A stretch of DNA of 64,000 nucleotides from Bacteroidales bacterium (GTDB lineage Bacteria > Bacteroidota > Bacteroidia > Bacteroidales > P3). The DNA lies in the NCBI GenBank assembly GCA_017480785.1, contig JAFURZ010000010.1:62001-126000 (forward strand). The letters are read 5' to 3'. The position numbers and the translations under genes are program-made. The notes below the pieces were generated by a model. It was not told the origin of the DNA. It did not search any database and saw only the letters and a program-made list of their open reading frames with translations. Positions 62,801 to 64,000 of the stretch are shown one piece after another (within the stretch, counting starts at the first letter, position 1; the number at the start of each line of letters is the position of its first letter).

Positions 62801-64000
62801 CGTCACTACCACGCGGCGGTGGCGGTGGTACTGCTGTGTGCGGAGCGTGTAGACGCCCTGCGGCAGTGGGGCGGTGCTGCCGTCGGCCTCCAGCAGTGCC
62901 ACGCGGCAGCCCTTCATGTCGTACACCTCGGCCCGCTCGCCGGCGGCGAGGCCCTGCACCGCGATGCAGCCCGCCTGCACGGTCACCCGCAGGCCTCCGT
63001 CGTCCACCTCGTCGATACCCACCGAGGCGCGGAAGACCAGCGGCTGGCTCCAGTCGCTCCACACCAACGTGTCGTAGCCCGCCGTGGTGTAGCGGCAGGC
63101 CTTGCGCACCCAGGCCTGGTAGATGGCGTCGGGCTGCAGGCCGCTGAAGGTGTGGAACGTGTCGGCCGGCGTCACCAGCAGCCCCGAGTCGGGGTTGCCG
63201 CCGTAGGTCCCCAGCGCAAGCTGATATGCTTCGCCTGCCTCCGCCTGCCACCAGCTCACCGTCGCCGCATTCCCCTCGCGCCCAGCAAGGTACAGATGTG
63301 GCGACGTGCACCGCAGGTTCTTTATCGGGAAAATGCAGCCCCAATAGGCTCTAGTACCATCTGGATATCCGGTCGGATTTAGTAGTCCATCATATTCCAA
63401 TCGGACTTTGTTGTAGCTATAACTCAGACTTGGTATGTTGGGGTCGGAGGGTGTACCATTATAGTCGGAATCCCAGATTTCTATTACATCAGTGTACATC
63501 ACGGGCACTCCAAACCAAAGACTTGTCGGGAGCGATGGCCCAAAGGCTACTACAGGCTGCATCATGCAATCTATTGGGTCCACAGAGGGACATTGGTTCG
63601 CCATCCAGTTTATGTACTGTTGCTTTCGCTCGTTAGTCCAGTTAAGGGAAAGGAAAATTGTATCGGGAAGGGAATCTCTGTGGTAGGGTGTGTCAAAATA
63701 TAGTTCTGTCGTTGGAACAACAATGTGGGTGTCGGGCTTTTCCGGATGGCCTAGTTCATAGTCAAAAAAGCAGTCTTTGCGCATGTTGAACACAGTCAAT
63801 GAGTCGTATATATTTACCGCTGTTCCTGCAAATCCAATACTATTAGTTCTTGGAAAGGAATCGTTCACCACATACAATCCCATAATGGGCGTCATATCTT
63901 GCCCTTCTACAGGTACCGGGAAGTTATACGCGGTAACTGCAATGCCATATATATAATCTTCGTCATTCTGAGGAACGCACGCTTTGAAAAAATCATCCCA
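62795..64000 (-). CDS. T9SS cargo protein, cluster member 3, 5' end outside the window
   Basis: The frame stays open from the stop at 62795 to the right edge (401 codons visible), and the extra codons before the first visible Met (63895) encode DFFKACVPQNDEDYIYGIAV then TAYNFPVPVEGQD. These match cluster member 2 (YGIAVTAYNFPVPVDGQDM), so the gene starts beyond 64000. The variable N-terminal domain has IVVPTTELYFDTPYHRDSL. The C-terminal FN3-like and sorting domains nearly equal those of members 1 and 2. The signal peptide is not visible. Confidence 0.85.
   Translation of the reverse strand, partial: WDDFFKACVPQNDEDYIYGIAVTAYNFPVPVEGQDMTPIMGLYVVNDSFPRTNSIGFAGTAVNIYDSLTVFNMRKDCFFDYELGHPEKPDTHIVVPTTELYFDTPYHRDSLPDTIFLSLNWTNERKQQYINWMANQCPSVDPIDCMMQPVVAFGPSLPTSLWFGVPVMYTDVIEIWDSDYNGTPSDPNIPSLSYSYNKVRLEYDGLLNPTGYPDGTRAYWGCIFPIKNLRCTSPHLYLAGREGNAATVSWWQAEAGEAYQLALGTYGGNPDSGLLVTPADTFHTFSGLQPDAIYQAWVRKACRYTTAGYDTLVWSDWSQPLVFRASVGIDEVDDGGLRVTVQAGCIAVQGLAAGERAEVYDMKGCRVALLEADGSTAPLPQGVYTLRTQQYHRHRRVVVTR

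Overview
The window is about 64 kb of chromosome from a fairly GC-rich member of the Bacteroidetes, most likely Bacteroidales. Several independent signals support this. Promoters show the Bacteroidetes -7 box (TAnnTTTG), at least four with a TTTG -33 box 19-20 bp upstream. Secreted proteins carry type IX secretion (T9SS) C-terminal sorting domains of both type A and type B. An ExbB-ExbD-ExbD operon, a Porin_10-type putative porin, a GldB-like lipoprotein and a DUF3127 protein are also present. I found no rRNA, tRNA, CRISPR array, prophage or transposase.

Layout. 1-1542: a membrane protein cut by the left edge and a small exported protein broken at a G10 tract. 1.87-4.3 kb (-): TonB energising operon. 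4.4-6.5 kb (-): polyprenyl diphosphate synthase and a TPR protein. 6.6-10.2 kb (+): agmatine to putrescine genes aguB-aguA, then a C-terminal processing protease. 10.7-18.0 kb (+): two large T9SS cargo proteins. 18.4-20.0 kb (+): pyrroline-5-carboxylate dehydrogenase. 20-26.9 kb (-): a small membrane protein, then an apparent seven-gene run (DUF3127, 5-FTHF cyclo-ligase, hypothetical, panD, flippase-like, trxB, porin). 27.1-28.6 kb (-): T9SS cargo. 29.1-34.3 kb (+): hypothetical, dxs, YfcC-type carrier, M28 peptidase. 34.3-37.6 kb (-): gapA, fabG, BtuF-like lipoprotein, FKBP. 37.7-47.7 kb (+): xerD, ppdK, pckA, LRR surface protein, gcvP. 47.9-57.6 kb (-): SUI1, lipid kinase, GldB-like, DUF349, SPFH, Usp-like and a type B T9SS protein. 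58-64 kb (-): a cluster of related T9SS cargo proteins, the last cut by the right edge.

The genes are mostly housekeeping (PEP/pyruvate metabolism, polyamine, isoprenoid, pantothenate and folate steps, thiol redox) interleaved with cell-surface export cargo. The most unusual layer is repetitive DNA in and between the genes. (i) At least fourteen short arrays have an exact 7-bp period. Between genes they often contain the upstream stop codon and run up to the next start. Inside genes they are translated in frame, in two cases forming most of a signal peptide. (ii) Hairpin elements are built of 11-bp units. (iii) A roughly 115-bp dispersed repeat occurs three times. (iv) An 84-bp repeat is present in 1, 3 and 2 copies immediately 3' of three T9SS paralogs whose last ~165 residues are nearly identical. 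(v) A perfect 58-bp palindrome separates two convergent genes. Together these point to active repeat-driven remodelling of surface-protein genes and gene junctions.
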